A stretch of 64,000 nt of DNA, taken from Roseomonas mucosa ATCC BAA-692 (GTDB lineage Bacteria; Pseudomonadota; Alphaproteobacteria; Acetobacterales; Acetobacteraceae). The notes beneath the pieces are model-generated. The model searched no databases. It was given only the letters and a program-made list of their open reading frames with translations, and was not told where the DNA came from. Shown here piece after piece: positions 60,971 to 64,000 of this stretch; position 1 is the stretch's first letter, and the number at the start of each line of letters is the position of its first letter. The stretch covers positions 428,603 through 492,602 of the forward strand of contig NZ_JHWD01000001.1 in assembly GCF_000622225.1 (NCBI RefSeq). Reading direction: 5' to 3'. The translations under genes were made by a program, and so were the position numbers.

Positions 60971-62359
60971 TCAGGTGCCGGGGCGTTGCGGCGGAATCGT
61001 GTCCCGCCTGGGCTGGGCCAGGAGCAGGGCGGCGGCGGGCAGGAGCCAGGCGATGCGGGCGCCATAGCGCTGGTGCGGCTTGCTGAGCGCGCCGGTGGCG
61101 AAGGCATTGGCGGCGAGGCCGAGGAGCACGCAGAGGGCCAGGGCGCGGCGGCGGGGGTCGTGGCGGTGGCGCCAGAGCAGGATGGGCAGGCCCAGGGCGG
61201 CGAGAAGGAGCGCGGGGGCCTGGAGCGGGAGGAAGGGGGCGGCACGCTGCGGCAGGAGGCCGCGCATCTGGGCGGAGGATTCGAAGCGGTGCAGTTCGGC
61301 GGGCGGGAAGCCGCTGGCGATGCGCAGGGCAAGGCCTTCCCCCACGGCGCCGCGCGGCAGGGTGTCGCCGATGCCGTTGGTGACGAGCTGCCGGGCCGTG
61401 TCGCGCAGGGCGTTGCGCAGGACGGCCAGGGGTTCGCGGCGCAGGGTTTCGGCGATGATCTCGCGCGCCTCGGAGACCAGAAGGACGCCGCCCAGGAAGC
61501 GTGGCCGGCCATCGGCGTCGCTGTTCACCGGGCTGTCGGGCTCCCAGAGGAAGACGTCGCTGTCGGTGGGAAGGTGGCCGGCCCAGGCGCAGAGATACCA
61601 GCCGCGTCCGGGGCATTCCGCCGCGATGGTGCGGGCGGCGGGGCCATTGGCCACGAGGCGGGCGAGCAGGAAGGTGCTGCCATAGGGGGAGAGCGACCAC
61701 CGGCCGTGGCCGATGGCGTTGGTGAGCAGGAGCAGGGCGCAGGCGGCGAGCAGGGGCGTGGCGACGCGGAGGGCGGGGCGCGGGCGGCGGCGCAGGAGGA
61801 GGGTGAGGGCAGCCAGGGCGGCGGCGAGGAGCAGGTTCGACAGGTGCGCGGCGATGGCCAGCGTGGCGAGGAGCAGGAGGGCGAGGGCCTCGCCCCGGGA
61901 CAGGGTGGGGCGGGCGAAGCCGAGCAGGAAGAGGGCGAGAAGCGCGGCCGGGGTGAGGATGTCCGGCATCAGCAGGGCGGCGGCCCAGGGGGCGCTGGTG
62001 AGCAGCGCCAGGGTGGCGGCGAGGAGGAGGTGGCGGGCGGGGGTGGCAAGGCCGAGGGCGCGGGCGGTGAGCCAGAGCAGCCAGGAAAGCATCAGCCCCT
62101 GGGCGAGCAGGGGCGGCCAGAGGGACTGGCGCTGGTGGAAGAGGTGGAGGAGGGGGCCGTAGATCCAGGGCTTGTCCCAGATCATCAGCGGACCGAGCGT
62201 CTGGTGGAGGAAGGCGCCGGTGTCGCTGAAGAGGATGGGGTAGCCGTTGAGGAAGGCGGGCCAGGTCAGGAGAAGGGTGCCGGCCAGGATGGCGGCCGGG
62301 ACCGGGAGGCGCGGGATGGGAGGTGCCGCGCCGCCGGGGGCGGGCGGGGCCGGGCTCAG
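60971..62359 (-). CDS. Polytopic PMT/GT39-like membrane protein, apparent CTG start
   Basis: 462 residues if translation begins at CTG 62359; the first ATG is at 62185 (404 residues). The stretch between (PVPAAILAGTLLLTWPAFLN, GYPILFSDTGAFLHQTLGPL) is clearly coding: it provides the first helix and the acidic SDTG loop that is typical of glycosyltransferases of this kind. CTG overlaps the moaE stop as CTGA, the same coupling used by neighbouring genes. About ten helices follow, with a periplasmic C-terminal part. Sugar and acceptor unknown. See also 4608-6221. Confidence 0.7.
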   Translation of the reverse strand: MSPAPPAPGGAAPPIPRLPVPAAILAGTLLLTWPAFLNGYPILFSDTGAFLHQTLGPLMIWDKPWIYGPLLHLFHQRQSLWPPLLAQGLMLSWLLWLTARALGLATPARHLLLAATLALLTSAPWAAALLMPDILTPAALLALFLLGFARPTLSRGEALALLLLATLAIAAHLSNLLLAAALAALTLLLRRRPRPALRVATPLLAACALLLLTNAIGHGRWSLSPYGSTFLLARLVANGPAARTIAAECPGRGWYLCAWAGHLPTDSDVFLWEPDSPVNSDADGRPRFLGGVLLVSEAREIIAETLRREPLAVLRNALRDTARQLVTNGIGDTLPRGAVGEGLALRIASGFPPAELHRFESSAQMRGLLPQRAAPFLPLQAPALLLAALGLPILLWRHRHDPRRRALALCVLLGLAANAFATGALSKPHQRYGARIAWLLPAAALLLAQPRRDTIPPQRPGT

Positions 62360-62844
62360 CGCTGGGGGTCCGGCTGGCTCCAGCGTTCGGCCATGGCGTC
62401 GTCCTCCGCCTTGGCCTCGACCCAGCGGGTGCGGCCGTCGGGGAATTCCTCGCTCTTCCAGAAGGGGGCGCGGGTCTTCAGCCAGTCGATCAGGAAGGCG
62501 CAGGATTCCAGCGCCGCCAGGCGATGGGCGCTGGCGGTGAGGACCAGCACGATGGGATCACCGGGCAGGAGGCGGCCGACGCGGTGGATCACCGTGGCGC
62601 CGAGCAGGGGCCAGCGCTGGGCGGCTTCCGCGCGGATGGCGGCGATCGCGGCCTCGGTCATGCCCGGATAGTGCTCCAGGGTCATGGCGGCGAGGCCCGA
62701 ATCGGCGCGGCAGAGGCCGATGAAGGAAGCGAGGCCGCCGATATCGGCGCGGCCCCGGGTCAGCAGGGCGGTCTCGGCGGCGATGTCGAAGGGGGCCTCG
62801 CCGACCGCGACGCGGCCCGGAAGCGGGGGAGAGGGCTCGGCCAT
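62356..62844 (-). CDS. moaE: Molybdopterin synthase catalytic subunit
   Basis: 162 residues. ADIGGLASFIGLCRADSGLA, LEHYPGMTEAAIAAIRAEA, IHRVGRLLPGDPIVLVLTAS, and the catalytic lysine block LKTRAPFWKSEEF followed by RWVEAKAEDD. Transfers sulfur from MoaD to cyclic pyranopterin. Eight bases behind moaD; its stop overlaps the CTG start of the next gene. Confidence 0.95.
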   Translation of the reverse strand: MAEPSPPLPGRVAVGEAPFDIAAETALLTRGRADIGGLASFIGLCRADSGLAAMTLEHYPGMTEAAIAAIRAEAAQRWPLLGATVIHRVGRLLPGDPIVLVLTASAHRLAALESCAFLIDWLKTRAPFWKSEEFPDGRTRWVEAKAEDDAMAERWSQPDPQR

Positions 62845-62851
62845 GAGGGGG

Positions 62852-63106
62852 TCAGCCGCCGGTGACAGGGGGGAAGAAGGCGACCTCGTCGCCGGGGGCG
62901 ATGGGGTCCTCCGGGCCGCGGAATTCCTGGTTCACCGCGGCGCGGACCTGCTTCGGCTGGGCGAAGGCGGCGGCATGGCCGGGGGAGCGGGCGGCGAGCC
63001 AGCGCATCAGGGCGCCGATGGTGGCGACCTCCGGCGGGGGCTCCACCTCCTCGGCGGCCAGGCCGGTGCGCTGGCGCAGCCAGGCGAAGTAGAGAACCCG
63101 GATCAT
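62852..63106 (-). CDS. moaD: Molybdopterin synthase sulfur-carrier subunit
   Basis: 84 residues, a ubiquitin-like fold ending in the Gly-Gly required for thiocarboxylation (PPVTGG). MIRVLYFAWLRQRTGLAAEE starts the fold. Operon with moaE and, upstream, the lipoprotein and pgsA. Confidence 0.95.
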   Translation of the reverse strand: MIRVLYFAWLRQRTGLAAEEVEPPPEVATIGALMRWLAARSPGHAAAFAQPKQVRAAVNQEFRGPEDPIAPGDEVAFFPPVTGG

Positions 63107-63128
63107 GGGCGGAGGGCCATGGCTGGCG

Positions 63129-63833
63129 TCATTGCCGGTCGGGCACGATCTGCGGGCTCTGCCCCGGCACGGTGATCACCGTGGAGTTGCCCAGCGGCGT
63201 GGCGGTGCCGCTGGCGCCGCCGGGGCGGTTGATGCCCTGCACGCCGCCGGTGCCGCCGGTGGTGGTGTTGGGCACGCCGTCCGGGGTGAAGATGGTGCGC
63301 CCGTCCTGGCGCGGCGCCGGTGGGGTGGCGGGTTCACCGGGCTGGGCGGGGACGCTGAGCCGTCCGGGCTGGTAGGGCAGAGGCGGAACGCCCGTGTTGT
63401 CCGGCACCGCGGAACTCGGGCGGCGGGAGGGCAGGGTGGTGCCCGGCGGCGGGTTGCGCGGATTCGGCGCGGCCGAAGGCGGCAGGTCCGGGCCGGGCTC
63501 GCTGAGGTCCGGCAGGCGCGGCTGCGGGGCGCGGCCACGCTCGCGGGCGGCGCGTTCCAGGGCCGGCGAGGTGACGTCCTCGCGGAAGGTGTCGCGGTCC
63601 GGATTCATCAGCGTGGCGCGCTCGGGCTCGGCATCCGGCCAGACATTGCCGGCTTCCGGCGTCAGCGGCTGCAGCGTGAGGTCCTGCCCGCGGATTCGCT
63701 CGGCAGTGGCGCTTCCCGGGGCCACCAGGGCCGGGCGGCGGCCGAAGGGCGCGATCAGGCCATCCGAGCAACCGGCCAGCGCAAGGGCCAGCAGGAGGCA
63801 CGAACCCGGCCGCGCGATCATGGAATGCCGCAT
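63129..63833 (-). CDS. Pro-rich lipoprotein
   Basis: 234 residues from ATG 63833 (other ATG choices 63869 and 63821). A lipobox LALAGC gives cysteine 22, followed by a long hydrophilic, Pro/Gly/Arg-rich chain without a recognised domain (GIPP-type repeats, and NTTTGGTGGVQGINRPGG near the end). Lies 22 bases before moaD and 66 bases behind pgsA on the same strand, so it interrupts the usual pgsA-moaD order. Function unknown. Confidence 0.65.
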   Translation of the reverse strand: MRHSMIARPGSCLLLALALAGCSDGLIAPFGRRPALVAPGSATAERIRGQDLTLQPLTPEAGNVWPDAEPERATLMNPDRDTFREDVTSPALERAARERGRAPQPRLPDLSEPGPDLPPSAAPNPRNPPPGTTLPSRRPSSAVPDNTGVPPLPYQPGRLSVPAQPGEPATPPAPRQDGRTIFTPDGVPNTTTGGTGGVQGINRPGGASGTATPLGNSTVITVPGQSPQIVPDRQ

Positions 63834-63899
63834 AAAACTCCCCCAGGACGAAGCGGGCGCAACATGCACCGGTGTCGGTAAGCGCTCAAGGGCAGGTGG

Positions 63900-64000
63900 T
63901 CAGGAGCGGCCCCGCAGGGTGGCGGCGGCCTGGGCATCCTGGGCCCCGGCGTGGCGGAGGCCGGAGATCATGTAGTCCCAGCCGGTGATCATGGTCAGGA
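63900..64000 (-). CDS. pgsA: CDP-diacylglycerol-glycerol-3-phosphate 3-phosphatidyltransferase, C-terminal end
   Basis: Only the last 32 codons are in the window. LTMITGWDYMISGLRHAG corresponds to the PgsA C-terminal helix and the conserved TLVTGWDYLRAGLRH-type end. PgsA makes phosphatidylglycerol phosphate in the inner membrane. The pgsA-moaD-moaE order is known from alphaproteobacteria and supports the call. Confidence 0.75.
   Translation of the reverse strand, partial: LTMITGWDYMISGLRHAGAQDAQAAATLRGRS

Noticed and set aside
1-64000. tRNA, rRNA, tmRNA or CRISPR array
   Set aside because: No T-loop/anticodon pattern, rRNA segment or regularly spaced direct repeats with spacers were found on reading both strands.

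Overview
The window reads as chromosomal DNA of a high-GC alphaproteobacterium, most probably an acetic-acid-bacterium relative of the Roseomonas type (Acetobacteraceae). This rests on the very GC-rich third codon positions, alphaproteobacterial gene orders (ptsP-ahcY, purB-purC-purS-purQ, rplY-pth-ychF, MarR-response regulator next to ilvE, pgsA-moaD-moaE) and family assignments from protein motifs. No search could be run, so the family level is inference. No rRNA, tRNA or CRISPR array was seen. Genes are dense and mostly housekeeping, with one clearly foreign low-GC island.

Layout. 1-9.6 kb: end of PTS enzyme I, ahcY behind a possible SahR-type operator, a LysR regulator, a polytopic glycosyltransferase-like protein, an MFS carrier, a PRC-barrel protein coupled to a DUF924 gene. 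9.6-19.4 kb: a purine cluster on the minus strand (purB, purC, purS, a small membrane protein, purQ, purH), interrupted on the plus strand by two stress-type proteins (PepSY, YflT). Between purQ and purH sits an AT-richer insertion (about 11.9-13.86 kb) with an ABC-type ATPase and a small PD-(D/E)XK-like protein, next to a truncated IS5-type transposase-domain gene. 19.6-30.7 kb: DUF1993, a large-type branched-chain aminotransferase, a luciferase-like monooxygenase, a divergent MocR / DUF1127-PhzF pair, two TerC-family membrane proteins with a coupled lipoprotein, radC and a hexuronate-type MFS carrier. 30.8-38.4 kb: a TetR-EmrA-EmrB-NodT tripartite efflux operon, carbonic anhydrase and methionine aminopeptidase. 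38.6-47.6 kb: a second DHA2 exporter, an Asp/Asn beta-hydroxylase with a possible Fur box, an old yellow enzyme, prs, then NmrA-GST-GST-phosphatase. 48-59.5 kb: OsmC, rplY-pth, sterol desaturase, arsC, ychF, DUF2270, a histidine kinase, ilvE, a MarR/OmpR pair resembling petP-petR, and two overlapping tiny membrane genes. 59.6-64 kb: M20 amidohydrolase, a PMT-like membrane protein that seems to start at CTG, moaE, moaD, a lipoprotein and the end of pgsA.

Two features stand out. The ATPase/nuclease pair is the best candidate for an undescribed (probably antiviral) two-gene system. A family of structured intergenic repeats recurs at least four times in near-full form (about 21.6, 40.1, 47.6 and, inverted, 52.2 kb) and as fragments elsewhere. 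Its hairpins keep their stems while their loops vary, so it is a real structured element.

Functionally the purine genes, prs and ahcY connect nucleotide and methyl-cycle metabolism. Three efflux carriers, two GSTs, OsmC, the OYE and arsC give a detoxification theme, and the remaining genes are translation or cofactor housekeeping.
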